Shown here in pieces: positions 35,604 to 47,599 of a DNA stretch of 64,000 nucleotides. The notes below the pieces were generated by a model. The model saw only the letters and a program-made list of their open reading frames with translations. It had not been told where the DNA came from and made no database searches. The DNA is from Trichobilharzia regenti. Lineage: Eukaryota; Platyhelminthes; Trematoda; Strigeidida; Schistosomatidae. Location of the stretch: positions 146,025,632 through 146,089,631 of the forward strand of contig OX235270.1 of the NCBI GenBank assembly GCA_944472135.2, written 5' to 3'. The position numbers were made by a program, and so were the translations under genes. Each line of letters begins with the position of its first letter. The first letter of the stretch is position 1.

Positions 35604-36504
35604 AGCAGAGAAAATTCAGAATTTTAAACCGCCCCAATGTTAACACGCGTTTTGAGAAGAAAAAATTTTGATTCTGTGGTCCTGATTTCGAAACTTCCTG
35701 CAATCGTACACTGCTGGAGTATTCATAAAGATAAGTGAAAAAGTAAAAACCTGCTACTTTTCGCCCACTGTTAACTATACCAGTGCAGTGGATTCCGACT
35801 ACCTGTGAAAAAAAGAAATCTGTCTCATAAAAATTAGCTAGTCATTTCACAGGTGATTTGTATCATTCGTATGGTAATTCAACCTTTGGATGGCTTTATT
35901 GTAAACACGGTGTATATATGTGTGTATTTATGCATGCATACACACAAAATTAGGTAACTACGTGTTTTAAGATTAACATTCACGTCAACAATAATATCAC
36001 ATGACTGACGGAATATAAAATGCGCCTAATGCAATTACAGGATAGAGATAAAATAGTCAAATTAAGCGGTCACCGCAACTGGTCCCCTCCTATTCGTTCT
36101 AATTACTTTTATCAAACTGGTCCTTTGTTCAATTGTTTTGCACCTTTCATGTGCTTTTGTAATTTCCCGTCATCTGGATCTGTCTGGTGACTCTATAACT
36201 TCAGATTCCATGGGCCTCAGTGTTTTAAGACATCTTGTCCCCTAGTGTGCTTAACACAGATAGATGGTAGAGTCTAACGTGTCAGAGTCCACTAAAGACT
36301 TGGGACCGTTCCACGACAAGTATGCTGGATTCTGCATAGTCTACTCAAGGCTCTAGTATTCAGGAGAACAGATATCACTTTACCTGAAGCTTAGCTGCAA
36401 TATTTCAAGTGTTATTAGGTGTGGATAAAAAAAATGCATCTTTCCCATTTTTTGTTTTTAAGGAAAACTTTATCCGCATCATATAGATGATATCCTAAAT
36501 TGTG
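35604..36504. other. No gene seen
   Basis: Intronic AT-rich DNA, no feature recognised. Confidence 0.45.
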
Positions 36505-37475
36505 GTAGACTGGATTATGCGTCAGACTGTGAATGGGGATTGAGAAGATAGGAATACGTTGGACCACCGATAAGAAGACTCTAGAAGATCTAGATTTAGC
36601 AAGTGGATTATTTATGTTTAGTGTCACACAAACTCCAAGACTTGCAGGCGAAAACCAGCGAACTGGCTGAAGAGGCTGGCTGGCAGCGAAGACAGGGCTG
36701 CAGGTGAACACAGAGAAGACGAAAGTGATGAAGATAACCAACCAACCATCACTAATCACCATCAACGGAAGAGAGTTAATAGAAGTTACCTCCTTCCCTT
36801 ATCTGACTGGCTAGGAAGCATCGTTCCAACTACAGGAATTCAGAACGCACGGAAATGTCAAAACCAGTCAGCCAGAATTGGAAAGGCAAGATACACACGC
36901 CTTCATCAACCTGAAACCAGTTTCGAAATCTCCTCCACTACACTGCACTCTACCTCAATATAAACAACAAGATTAGGATTCAATTCAACACCAGTGTGAA
37001 GGCGGTCAGTCCTTCTATACGAGTCAAAAACTTGGTGTAAGAGTCAAAGAGAAGCATTTCCAACAAGTTACAGACTTTAATCAACAACCACCTTCTCTGA
37101 ATCTTTGTTGAAGATCAAATGACCAGAAAGAATCAGCAACATGAAACTTTGGCTGCCTGTGAACAAACCAACAGGCAAGAGCTGATCACTCAACAAATAT
37201 GTAGGAGAAAATGGAGATAAACTGGTTACACGTTGAGGAGGCTGTCGATTGACACCACGTGCAATGCAGGCCATAACTCGAATGGAATCTGAATAGTAAG
37301 CGACAAGTTAGTCGTCGGTGTGAGGGTGACTTGGGTGAGATCGTGTGGCAAGGAGGAGGCGAGAGATTATGGGCAATCATGGGGTCAGCCAGTTGAAGAC
37401 GACAGGAGAAAATAGAAGAAAGTGGAGATGTGTTGTTGAAGCTCTATGTTCTAGTCGGAACCCTGAGAGGATAGT
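36505..37475 (+). mobile_element. LINE-A-related copy, diverged
   Basis: Starts with the IMRQTVNGD-like palm region. It continues through 'cttgcaggcgaaaaccagcgaactggctgaagaggctgg' (the AEEA linker), an LGSIVPTTG equivalent near 36825, and ends 'gctctatgttctagtcggaacc'. Full of stops. Its sequence is nearer the copies at 1-443 and 5066-5905 than the young copies. Confidence 0.72.
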
Positions 37476-37974
37476 AATAGTATATATAATGCAGAAGGAA
37501 CTAGAATGACAAATTAATATTTTCAAATAATTCATATAGATTAATTTAAGAGCATTGCGTAATACACCAGTTTATTCCACTGTATTTTCACCTTATAGAA
37601 AAGACAGTTACTCATGGTATTGAAAAAGAACTAAATTTCTACTACTAATAATAATGGTAACAATAATAGCCTTTACTCCGAACAGAACTTTTGGTACAAA
37701 TATGGAATTCCCCCAGCATGTAGTTCAGTTTTTTTTTGCGTCTAATTTTCTCTTCACAGGGGTAATATGAATACAAAATTAAGTAAAAATATTAACCACA
37801 ATAAAATAATGAAAGAAAGAATAAGAAGGGCCATTTACTCAATGTTTCTCAGTAGGCTGGTGGTGTCCTGCCTTACACTTTTCTCATTACATAAAATGTT
37901 TGCCTGACAAATAAGGTATTGTAGAGTTTTTGTATTCAGTCGTCCGAACATGCAGTCCTCTTTAGTTGCTTCTG
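37476..37974. other. No gene seen
   Basis: Intronic DNA with no recognised feature. Confidence 0.45.
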
Positions 37975-38870
37975 GTTCTACCTGATAAGATACAAGAAGA
38001 GTTCAGAGTGTGACAGGATAATATTTGCTAATTTCTTGCAGGAATCCAAGTGTCTGTCTACAGTAGTATTAAAGAATTTGTTTAGCGACAGCCCACTCGC
38101 TCTAATGATAGCTTTAATTGCCCTTTGGAATATAACGAGGTCTTTCGTATGCACCCCAGAAAAGATTAAATGCCGTGGAACAATAAAAAAGAATCGGTAA
38201 AATACAAGAATCAGCAAACTTATAAAATTGAGACTGAGTGATACCAGATCATCCTAACTTCCTTACACTGAACGTCAAATGATATATCTTTGTGGAAACT
38301 AACATGATGTGGAAAAACCGGGAAATATCCGAGGAAATACACAGTCGAAGGTACTAAACATTCGATTTAGTTTCAACTTCAATGATCTCCACAATAAAAG
38401 AATCATGGGAAAGAACCAGTTCAATTAAGTTATGTTTGTGTCTCAAATCTAACATTTGGAGGGGTTAACCTGAAGACCATTTGACGAGGGCCATTGACTA
38501 AATTCTGATAAAAAATTGATTTGTTTTCGAACCGCCTGACTGAGAGGCAGCCACTGGCATAGAAACATTCAGGTGCATCATCAGCATACTTAACAAAATT
38601 GGCTTCATCAGAATGGGGAAAGTCATATAAGAAGAAAGAAAACAGAAAAGGTGAAAGAACAACTCCCTGAGGAACACCAGGTAGAGTAAGTGATGCAGTG
38701 TACTGCTTCCTATAGGAAAAATATAATTGCAACCACTCGGTGATGCAGCACTGTGCTTGTGAAGCAGCAAGCCTGTTTAACAAAAGACGCCTAGGTACGG
38801 AGCCAAAGGCAAAGGTGTAATCAAGGAAGGCAGGCACACCGAACATATTTGGCACCTCAGTTAGTGAATT
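37975..38870 (-). mobile_element. CR1/Jockey-like LINE reverse-transcriptase fragment
   Basis: The minus-strand frame at 38430-38855 encodes FLDYTFAFGSVPRRLLLNRL (RT motif A region, normally FLDFSKAFD), then GVPQGVVLSPFLFSFFLYD and VKYADDAPE (catalytic ADD box). A further frame at 37978-38217 encodes the region after the palm (LIFSGVHTKDLVIFQRA, then LDSCKKLANIIL). Motif style differs from the RTE-type LINEs, so it is a separate family. Broken by at least one frameshift. Confidence 0.75.
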
Positions 38871-38977
38871 CTTGAGTAATAAATAGCAATGAATTTAAAT
38901 AGAAATACCGAATGGAATGAGACTGGCATACGATGATGAGTACGCGTTAATAAAGAATGCCTAATTATACACTAGTT

Positions 38978-39210
38978 GTGCGTTGGTGGCATAGCGATTA
39001 GGACGCTCGCCGACCATGCACATGGTCCGGGGTTCGATTCCCAGCCACCGACACACTCCTTTACCTCGCTAAGCCAGAAATAAAAGCTGATGAAGAGGAA
39101 AGGTTGAGCATGAGGCTAGCAACCCCATCCAGTAAAAATAAACACTTCTACAGTAACTTCAAGCCACTACCATGAGGCCCAATGTTCCACTGGGAACGTG
39201 AAGGAAAAAA
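38978..39210 (+). mobile_element. SINE-1 copy, well preserved
   Basis: Head 'gtgcgttggtggcatagcgattagg' with B-box 'ggttcgattcc', then 'cactcctttacctcgctaagcc' and the full SINE-1 tail to 'tgttccactgggaacgtgaagg'. One of the cleanest copies and a good reference for the family. Confidence 0.85.
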
Positions 39211-39565
39211 CGAAAATTCTACACAAAGAAGCATCGATTTAGCGTCTTTTTAGGCTGTCTTAAATAATTCTTTTCCCTACATAACTTTCACCTATGTACA
39301 CTTTGCGCTGTACATCATAAAACTAGCTGTTCAGTCGAAAAATAAGTAATCAGAAAGAAGTACGAAGCGGCAAAAAAGAAAAATGAATTTCACAATTACA
39401 AAGACAATAAACATTAACATATGTGTTCTGTGTTTATCCGTTAATGAGTTTATTTTTCCAATATTACCACCTAATATATAATATATACATACTGTATGAA
39501 ATTTTGATGCATTCAAATAAATTTTACATATATATGTAAAGTAATGTAATGGTATACAAACTCAC

Positions 39566-39967
39566 AAGGATAGTTTTACGCTTTGTAAAAAATTTTCCTC
39601 TGACATCTTGAATATGCTTTCTTTTCATCTGTAAGCATAATAAGCGTTTATTCAATTTGTAATGTATCATTTTACGTGCACGATTAATGTGATAAGAAAT
39701 GAAACAGTAATTTTTAAAGTATTTCTTTGCATGTCCTCGTTTCATGCAATCCATTGGGTTGTTTTTTGTCATTGTTTCTTGTTGATTGGAAGCAGTACAA
39801 CTATTACGAGTTGTAGTCATTGCTATTGTTGTCGTTGTTGTTGTTGTTGGTGGTGGTGTTACTGCTGCTTCCGTTGTTGTTGTTGTTGCTGTTGCACAAT
39901 AACTGCCCTGTTCATCGAACTTATTCAAATTATCTTCTGTTACTTTTAAACTCAAGTTTAATGGATC
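39566..39967 (-). CDS. Candidate extra (possibly cassette) exon, 134 codons
   Basis: This open block lies in the intron between the second and last coding exons, on the same strand. A C/T tract followed by TTACAG forms a strong acceptor. GTGAGT at 39565-39560 is a good donor, although the exon side is CTT rather than the usual AAG. Both ends are phase 0, the same as the flanking exons, so including it adds 134 residues with no frameshift. It begins DPLNLSLK, which holds a PLNLS motif like the PxDLS-type motifs that bind the CtBP corepressor. A Thr-rich stretch from an ACA/ACG repeat and a Lys/Arg-rich half follow. There is no zinc finger. It could be chance, because the region is AT-rich and partly microsatellite. 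The exact splice-site arrangement is the main support. Confidence 0.45.
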
Positions 39968-40539
39968 CTGTAAAGTAGGGGGGAGGGGGGAAGGACGAGT
40001 GAAAAACAGCACCAAAAAGAAAGAAACATTAAAAGGCAGAAGATAGGAAAGCCGACTGTTAATCTCATTATTGCCCTTTAATTGTTAGTTTTACTTCCTC
40101 AGGAAAAGAGAAGTATGTTCCTATGACACAATTGCCTATGTTATCTTTAATTGTGATTTATATATACCTCTCTCTTGTAAACACCAGTGGGTTGAAGATT
40201 TCGCTCTCCGGGTAGAAACAAGTGCTTTTCATCATCACAGTGAGACACAGTGAAAAGTGATCAAAAGATATCATTCATTTTATATGAAATTCCAGTAGAG
40301 ATGCTTCTGAAAACTCTTAGGTGCTGAGTGAAACAAGCTCACTTTCTAACTGCCCTAACTGAATGCAAAATTCAAATTTTCTGTCTATGGTCAACTATAG
40401 GCAACGAGCATAGGTGAAGTTCAGCTGTTGACACAATGGTGGTAATTGTTTCAAGTTTAATAACTCAGTTCAACAATAATTTCATGTGGGATTCAGCTTG
40501 AAAAGACAAGCTGACAGGATTTATATGAGGAGACCAATT

Positions 40540-40985
40540 CTTGAATACCAATGAGGCGCTTTCTAGCGACCGGCCCTATTCAGGTAGGTAGTTACCTGGT
40601 TCCAAGTGACAGTTGGAAATCGTGTCCAGTGAGTGAGGTAAAACAGGTCGGGCGTGAGGACAAATGACCTCAGAAGACATTGGCTAGCGGTCACGCTATG
40701 TCATGACATGAATTGCCAGAAGTTGGAATTCATGCGTTGGCCATTGGATCGCTTCTTAGTGGCGTAATGGTTTACGATCTAGCTCGCCTTGAAGGTCCTG
40801 CGTTCCAATCGCGATGGTGGGTGCGAACTGCTGAAGAGCCGATCTCCCACTAGGACAACGGAAACAGCTGTCCAGTACTGCCAGCTGGTTTTCCAGTGGT
40901 TCTCTAACCGACGGTAACTCATCAGGAAATCCTGTAACCGATCAATCGAATCCCTACAAACCAATACTTGAAAATAATAAGTCAG
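40540..40985 (+). mobile_element. tRNA-headed hammerhead repeat, full unit
   Basis: Complete unit: left block ('ctagcgaccggccctattcaggtagg'), 'acattggctagcggtcacgct', the 'gaattgccagaagttggaattcatg' block, tRNA-like arm, ribozyme motif, then 'ccagtggttctctaaccgac' and end block 'ccctacaaaccaatacttga'. That end block also precedes the unit at 54 kb, as expected if units once lay in tandem. Confidence 0.75.
40824..40879 (+). ncRNA. Hammerhead ribozyme motif, interrupted
   Basis: Core CUGAAGA fits CUGANGA. However, extra bases after GAG and four extra bases before GAAAC disrupt helix II and the GAA junction. GAAAC-AGCU-GUC and CAGUAC (helix I) are intact. Confidence 0.5.
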
Positions 40986-41091
40986 TTGACGGAATGAGTG
41001 TCACTATCTACTTTTAGCAACTGTAATTTTTGTGCTACTAATGAGATCTCTACTATATTACTTTCCATGTCGATAGTAGTACAATACTTAC

Positions 41092-42341
41092 CTTGTCCTC
41101 TTCGTTTTGCATTTCTGAATCAGTAGTACATAAAGTCAAATCACTTGTCGCCAACTTTCCAGTAATTTCTGTTTGTGATGAATATGAATGGATATCCGAA
41201 TTCGGCAGGAGTGGGAATGGAATTATGCTTGGATAGCTAAGTGCTGTATACGATCCTATAGAAGATGATTGTTTAGGAAAGCCATATCCAAGCCAAGATA
41301 AATTTGGAGTAACAGTCGGCTGGAATGTTAGAGGAAGTGAGGAACCATTTATTCCTGGAATTTCATTGCATTCAGATAGACATACTGGAGGTGAATTTTC
41401 TGAAGGATTGTCAATAATAACTGGTTTCTGTTCTGAGTTGTGAGTTTGACATTCCTGTAAAGATGATGGCGCACTTTTCAAAGATTGTTGTGATTCACAC
41501 GTGGTCGTCAGCACTGGATGTAAGCTCGATGTTTGAATTAAATTAGAACAGTTAATAAAATCGTTCTCGTCTATCTGAGGGGAATCCCTGACACACTGGT
41601 TAGAAGCCTTACGGAAAGATGTGTGTATATGCGATTTTAGGCCAGAAGTTGACTTTCCAACTCCGGGTCGATAATTCTCCAAAGAACCAAGAGTTAAGTC
41701 TGTTATCCCGTGTTTGTTGGCTTTATGAGTTCTCAAAAAATATTTATTACATATCCATTTATTGCATATATCACATAGGACACGCATCTGATTAGGTGAT
41801 TTTCGTGGTACACCTGTATGACCAAGGGAACTTGAAGCAACTCCCGTTGAATTTGTCGGTGAAATTGCACAGCTAGGTTGATTTAATGTAGAATAGTTAC
41901 TTGAATCACTAGTTGTGGATAAGTGAGGCAGAGGATTCCATGGTCGAGTACAATTAGTTGCATTACCTGCTACAACTGGATTAAAACCTGGGAGACCAGA
42001 AAAGACAGCAGCTGCAGAAGCAATTGACGGCTGACTCTTAGAGTCAGCATTACCACACACAGATGACTGAGTGTGGTTCACTCCTGAATCCAAATTATCA
42101 CTCATTGCTTCTTCTGCAGTTTTTGTTAGATTAAGTGGGAAAAATGGCACCAAATTTGTCGTAGACACAAGGGGATTGGATGTAAGAAAGTTGGAAGGGA
42201 GCTGAGATTCTGTAGTAGGCATTTCAATTTTACAATCACTGCTCAATGCTGTACACACTTGTAGTCCATCATCTGAGGTTTTCATAGACGGCGTTCCCGA
42301 AGATATGACTGACTGAGTGGATACTGACGGAATCTCCGTTT
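41092..42341 (-). CDS. Zinc-finger protein, second coding exon (residues 1089-1505)
   Basis: This exon continues the zinc-finger gene. It begins after a T-rich tract and TTACAG acceptor, supplies two bases to complete the split codon from the first exon, and stays open to an AAG|GTAAGT donor at 41091, ending in phase 0. It encodes one more finger, near residues 1278-1299 of the joined protein, of form C-x2-C-x12-H-x4-H with the same CNKYFLRTHK core as fingers 1 and 3. The rest is Ser/Thr/Pro/Asn-rich with no recognised domain. The reading frame runs a little past the donor and then stops, so splicing here is needed to continue. The shared finger signature and exact phase match are the reasons for joining it to the exon 12 kb upstream. 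No transcript evidence is available. Confidence 0.87.
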
Positions 42342-43399
42342 CTGTAATTAAATAGGTTTTGTTTTTTTAAAAAAACAAATGGGTAAATTTAGTAAATCAG
42401 GTAGAAATTATTTTTTAAAATAACATTTTATCTTGATGAACACTATTCTTCATTGTTTCACCTGAACACGCAAACCAGACCTTTTCACCTGTTACTGCTC
42501 TCCACCACCAGATGTCAAGGTTAAATAAGAAAAGAGTGCTAAGAAACCTGCTTGAAATGAATATACGAATGATATTCATACATGATTGAATATCTTCATT
42601 GTTTTATTTGAGCATTAAACTTGAAGGCTTACTGGTAATACCACTAGCATTAGAAGTGATAAGAATTCTCCTATGGGACAGATAGATAGATAGACTACAA
42701 TAATAAAAATACAACTATAATATCTCAGGCAATGACCCCGCCCAGAGCAGTGATCTCGATCAAATAGATGGTAAAAATAAAGAAAAACACAACAACAAGA
42801 CAGAATAATGTCATAGCAATTCAAATTATGAGTAGCACTCCTACCCACAGGTAGGATTGTGATCATGATGTGACATGTGTGTGTGTGTGTGCGTAAGCAT
42901 ATTCAACTGTCGTTGTCGCTGATTTTGCTTTTTTGTAACAATTTTCTTTAACTTTAAGTTCACACACGACATTCATTCATCTTGACATTGGTGGAATAAA
43001 TGAAGTAGTATATAAGAGCGCAGAAATATATATTTTTTTCATTTACGGAAAGAGATGCCTACTGTCATTTTAACTTACGGGTAGTTATGTAGGAATTTTG
43101 AAAGAGAAAAAATAAAAATTAGTAATTAGTAATAAAGGTGTTCATTTCTGCGGAAAATAACCATTTTATTTATTTGTCTGTTTCGTGGTGGAATTCCTGC
43201 GTACTGTGTTCAAGAATTTCAACTATAATCTAACAGTTTAACACGGAATACACTCACTGATCACACTGAACAGTCTTCTTCGTCTTCTTATTTCACAACA
43301 TAAACCGTTTCTAAGGGGGTATTTATTTTCACGCAAAGCCTATCAGATATACTATTATACCTCAACTGAAAGATGAAGTACCTAGACTAGCTAGCCACT

Positions 43400-43760
43400 T
43401 CGAATTGTATCTACCAATTCAATCACACTTGGGGGGGGGGAGTGAGTTATATTGACCGTTGCTCTAGGAATCTGATTTTTCGTGCTCGCTCGAGAACACC
43501 TCCCACTATGGCTAAGTAAAGGTGTAGTTAAAACCACTAACAGTTCGATATTGGACCATCTGATACAAACTGGCCGCAAAGCCAGCTAGCATTGAAGAAT
43601 CCTTCTCCATCATCTACAGGGGCCTAATAAATTGCCAAAATCATCGAAGCTCCAAACAACAGAGGCTATTGCAATTCGCCTCAAACAACCAGTTCTGTGT
43701 GTTCAGAAGAAGCAAGTCCAGCCCCTGCTACTGCCCTCGCCGGCCTTCAGTAGAAACTAT
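43400..43760 (+). mobile_element. Penelope-like element, GIY-YIG C-terminus
   Basis: Broken plus-strand frames read VSYIDRCSRNLIF, SSILDHLIQTGRK and TTEAIAIRLKQPVLCVQKK, ending QPLLLPSPAFS. This matches the nuclease end of the copies at 25.9 and 33.3 kb. A run of ten G at 43431-43440 sits where the CxCG segment should be. Confidence 0.75.
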
Positions 43761-44059
43761 AAATTCATGAAATTGTAATATTATCTTTCCTAATTTTTCT
43801 GAAATTCAGTTTATTGTTATGTTGACGCTATTGATGCTATCTATCGATATAATTGATTCGATGTCATTTGCAGAGCATTAATGTTGTTCATAACACTTAT
43901 TCACTCATTCACCATAATGTATGTATAACTGTAGAACCTGATAATGAAGGGGTCATAGATAAGAGTATTCTTCCTTGAGTATCCGCTGTTTTGAGAATTT
44001 TAATGGGCATTTTTAATCACTTAATAAAATTTTAGTTAGTGTTAGTTTATACGGATATC

Positions 44060-44480
44060 TTATGGGCGTCTGGATTGATCATGGATTAGTGTCAGTTAAA
44101 GGACCATTAAAATTGTTTATTCCCAGTCTGGAACTCTTCATCAGTGACATCTGATGCCTAGTAGTGATTAACCACAGGACGAGGTTGCCTACAATTCTGG
44201 TGAGGAGCCACAACCAGTGAGATTCACCACCAGGTCGTATGTGAAGATCAATACTCACCGATGACATTAGCTGCCGTTGGCGCCAAAAATAGTCGCGAAA
44301 TGACACAAAAATTAGAATCTACCGCCAATTGGCTGAATGGTCTACGAGCCCTGGGGTCGATCCCTGGTGGGGTTATCGCTGAATATATAGATAGTTAAAG
44401 GGTCCCAGACTAGGATAAAATGGCTCTCCAGTATTCACTGATTTTCAGTGATTGTCTAACTGAAATCAACTCGCTATCCT
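44060..44480. mobile_element. Degenerate hammerhead-repeat pair
   Basis: A minus-orientation 3' part (44070-44160; its reverse strand reads 'cactgatgaagagttccagactggga') is followed by a plus-orientation unit ('ggacgaggttgcctac', 'gaatggtctacgagccctgggg', then 'gggtcccagactaggata' near 44400). Strongly decayed. Confidence 0.55.
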
Positions 44481-44529
44481 ACTTGACAATGTCAGTGTCT
44501 TTTTTCCGGACATAGAGTATATCTTTCTG

Positions 44530-44890
44530 ACTGATAAGTAGACATTCAAGTGTTGGTTTGTAGGGATTTGGTTGATTGGTTACAGGATTTCATCATGAGC
44601 TGACACCGACTGGTTAGAAAACCATTGGAAAACCAGCTCGGAGTACTAGACAGCTATTTCGTCATAGTTTCGGACTCTTCGGCAGTATGCACCCATGGGA
44701 TTCAAACCAAGGACCTTCTGGTTACAAGGTGAGCTAGCTGGTAGACCATTAAGCCACAGGGACCCGATCCAATGGCCACTCCATGAATTCTAACTTCTGC
44801 TAATTCACTATATAGCGCAACCGCTAGCCAATGTCTTCTGTGAGAATTTGTCGTCACACCCGACCTGCTGTGAGTAGACATTTGAGTTCT
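44530..44890 (-). mobile_element. tRNA-headed hammerhead repeat, full minus unit
   Basis: Read on the minus strand: 'agacattggctagcgg', 'gaattcatggagtggccattgg', a tRNA-like arm ('ggtccttggtttgaatccc'), the ribozyme motif, 'gctggttttccaatggttttctaacc', 'ctcatgatgaaatcctgtaacc', and the end block ending 'ccctacaaaccaacacttga'. Confidence 0.75.
44643..44690 (-). ncRNA. Hammerhead ribozyme motif, best-kept copy
   Basis: Minus strand: helix I AUACUG against UAGUAC, mostly paired; core CCGAAGA (only U4 changed from CUGANGA); helix II GUC/GAC with a GAAACUA-type loop; GAA; helix III AU/GU closed by AGCU; cleavage after GUC. The U4 change is expected to weaken or stop cleavage. Confidence 0.65.
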
Positions 44891-45715
44891 CGTCTCTCAT
44901 TAGTTACCCTGCAGTTAAATTTCTTTTAGGCAGGATTTCAGTGTACAGTAAAAACATTTCTTTTGTACTAGCACATTCTATGTTTACAGACATTTTGGTT
45001 AGGGACAAATCACAGTTTTAGCCTGCAAATTTCAAACAGTCCCACTTGTTAACTGTTTTTTTTCTTCTAACGTGTCACTTCACAACACTTAATTAAAACT
45101 TTGAAGAAAGTTTTTTATCGCTATTCTCATTACTATAACTATTATTATTATTGTTATTGTTATTATTTTTCTTAGGGCCTGTATTTTTTCTCTTTACATC
45201 AGTGGAACTGTAACGATGACGATGATGATGATGATGCCGATAGATTGAAGGCGATTGAACACTTCTCACTTGAACAAGTAAACAAGGCATAAATAAATAT
45301 TATAATAATAAGGCATAATAATAAATAAGAAGAGTGAAAAGTGTTTCAAATCATTTACACCTGATTGCGTGCATATTTAGTCAACCTTATCATTAAAAAT
45401 GAGAAATAATCATAAGAATAAGAATAACAGTAATAATTAAATATCCACATTCAATTATTTTCTTTCTTTATTTATTTTTCTATTTATTTATTCTTTTTTC
45501 TATTTCAGCTTGACAATGTAATTTTTTCTAGTGAAGTGAAATTTTGCTTTGCATGCTTGTTTGAACTAGACGAAGCACCCTCTCACTCACTCACTCACTC
45601 ACTCACTTAGTCAATCCCACACAATTGAAACAATGTGTGTGTGAAGGTGTACATAGACAAGGTAAAACTATATAAGCATATTTTAATTCCTACAACAAAA
45701 TATTATCAGTGTCAG

Positions 45716-45750
<35 letters not shown>

Positions 45751-46154
45751 TACATTGGCCGAAAAGATTTTTCCACACATTCTCATTTTTTTCTTTCAGT
45801 GTTAAACTTTTATAATTCGACTGTGTAATAATAGCATAGGCATACATGTAAGGCGTCTTGGTTATTGAGTTCTATTCAACAGACTTCACCAGCTTGTGCA
45901 TGCATCATGCCTGCGTTCACAGACTTACACGCATACAGACATTCCTGGAAATATTTCGATACAGTCACAGTGTATTAATATAAAATGCCTTATAAATCTA
46001 TTTCCACTGTTATTATTATTGTTATTGAATTTAGATGTCACGGTTTGTTAATTTGGACAAAGGTGTAGAATTTGCCTACATGCATTATTATTATCATTAT
46101 TATACATAATCACTGGAGCTTGCTTTTCGCCACAGCAGTATTAAGCTGTAAAAA

Positions 46155-46216
<62 letters not shown>

Positions 46217-47383
46217 TATGGGTGCATGCTTTTCCTCTTTAATGCTCAGCATCAGTTGCCGTGTGTTTCAGCCTTTCCTATCCAATGTCTTACCCGCCTA
46301 TTTTTAATACTGTGACTATTATTAGTAGTAGTATTACTGTTATTACTATTATTACAAATTCAATGCCATAATAATCTTGTTGCTATTGTCCACACAAATC
46401 TACTCTCGAAACTAATCTGCATATTTGTTCTCTTTTCACACTCAAATCATTCAACCGATGTTTGTTTTAAAAAAGAAAAGCAAAACAATATATATATATA
46501 TATATATTCCAACGAATAATTCTCGTTTTCTTTCCCCCCCTTCACATTTGTTAAACTTAGCGCCTTTTCAACGCTTCTTATAATGATTAGGTGTCAGTCA
46601 GCCTGCTCATAGTATTATTTATCGTTATGCTTGTTAAGTTTAAGAGTTCAATTAATTTTGTTTCAAAGTTCAATTTATTTTGCGTGATTGTGAATTAATT
46701 TATTTATTTTTCTTTATTTTATTCAACTTATCAACATACATATATGTATATATACATAATTTGTAGGCGTTCTCTTCTCTTTAGTCTCTCTGCCTCGCTG
46801 CCTCTCTCTCTCTCTCAGCTTGTTCCCACCTATTCTACTTTCCCCCACTAGATTTCTTCAACTTTCTTCTTCGCCTCCTTCATTATAATTCTCCTTCTCC
46901 AAAAGAGAATAACGCAGACACACTTTTGTTGTTCTTATTGTTGTTTTTTTTTCACCTATTTTATTTAGATTTATCAGAAAGCCAGGAGAAGAAAGAAGGG
47001 GCGAAATGCTGACAACAAAATATAATTATAGGAGAATGGAAAGAAAATTTGAACAGAAAGCCAGTAACAATAATAATAATAATAATAACAATAATGCGAA
47101 AGATATTGACGACATCGATAAATAATGAAAGAGGCACACTGAATCCTTGATTTAAGTAGGTAGGCATGATCACTTTTTTTTAAGCTGATGAAAAAACAAC
47201 AAGCTCTACCTATTTTTTTCCCTTTCTGGCCTGTTCCTCTGCTTGATTTTTCAGATTTTTTTTATAGACGCAAAAATATGCAGCAGACATACATCCATTC
47301 CCAGTACTTTGACGTAATTAAAGAGCGGTTAAAATCGAGACAAGAAAAGCAGGCAGAGCAACCAACTAGCTGATGATCGATAA
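44891..47383. repeat. Simple-repeat-rich intron DNA, no exon
   Basis: Contains (CACT)n at about 45589-45608, (TTAC)n at 45717-45750, a long (TA)n at 46157-46211, a shorter (TA)n near 46490-46507, and several ATT/AAT runs. No coding evidence. Confidence 0.65.
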
Positions 47384-47393
47384 ATTATGAATA

Positions 47394-47599
47394 TTCAAGT
47401 ATTGGTTTTCTAGACATTGTGTTTGATTGGTTGGAGGGTTTCATCATGAGCTGACCTCCTGGTTTCGAGCCCCTGGCCGTGGGTGCGTACTAATGAAGAG
47501 TCCCAAACTAGGACAACAGAAACAGCTGTCCAGTACTCCCACCTGGTTTTCCAGTGGTTCTCTAACTGATGTCAGCTCATAATGAAATCCTCCAACCAT
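47394..47599. mobile_element. Inverted hammerhead-repeat dimer with flanking duplication
   Basis: The left arm (about 47394-47456, minus) and right arm (about 47567-47599, plus) carry the same 'gtcagctcatgatgaaa' end in opposite orientation. Between them lies a plus-oriented tRNA-like remnant and ribozyme motif. The 10-bp direct repeat 'attatgaata' occurs at 47384-47393 and 47600-47609, immediately outside, consistent with a target-site duplication around the whole dimer. Confidence 0.7.
47487..47536 (+). ncRNA. Hammerhead ribozyme motif, interrupted
   Basis: GUAC...CAGUAC helix I; core AUGAAGA (C3 changed); helix II GUCC/GGAC with loop CAAACUA intact; four extra bases (AACA) before GAAAC; then AGCU-GUC. 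Confidence 0.55.

Larger units (their letters stand above)
32264..41091 (-). other. Last intron of the zinc-finger gene
   Basis: About 8.8 kb between coding exons, with GT donor at 41091 and AG acceptor at 32264. It holds a SINE-2, two PLE pieces, a LINE-A copy, a CR1-like LINE piece, a SINE-1, a hammerhead repeat and the candidate exon at 39566-39967. Confidence 0.8.

Noticed and set aside
43431..43440. G10 run as a quadruplex or regulatory site
   Set aside because: A single run inside a dead PLE nuclease; more simply a slippage expansion of the GGA/GGG codons there.
45093..45290. Extra zinc-finger gene exon (His/Asn-rich, minus strand)
   Set aside because: There is an acceptor-like TTACAG, but no usable donor follows. 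The peptide comes from CAT and AAT microsatellites.
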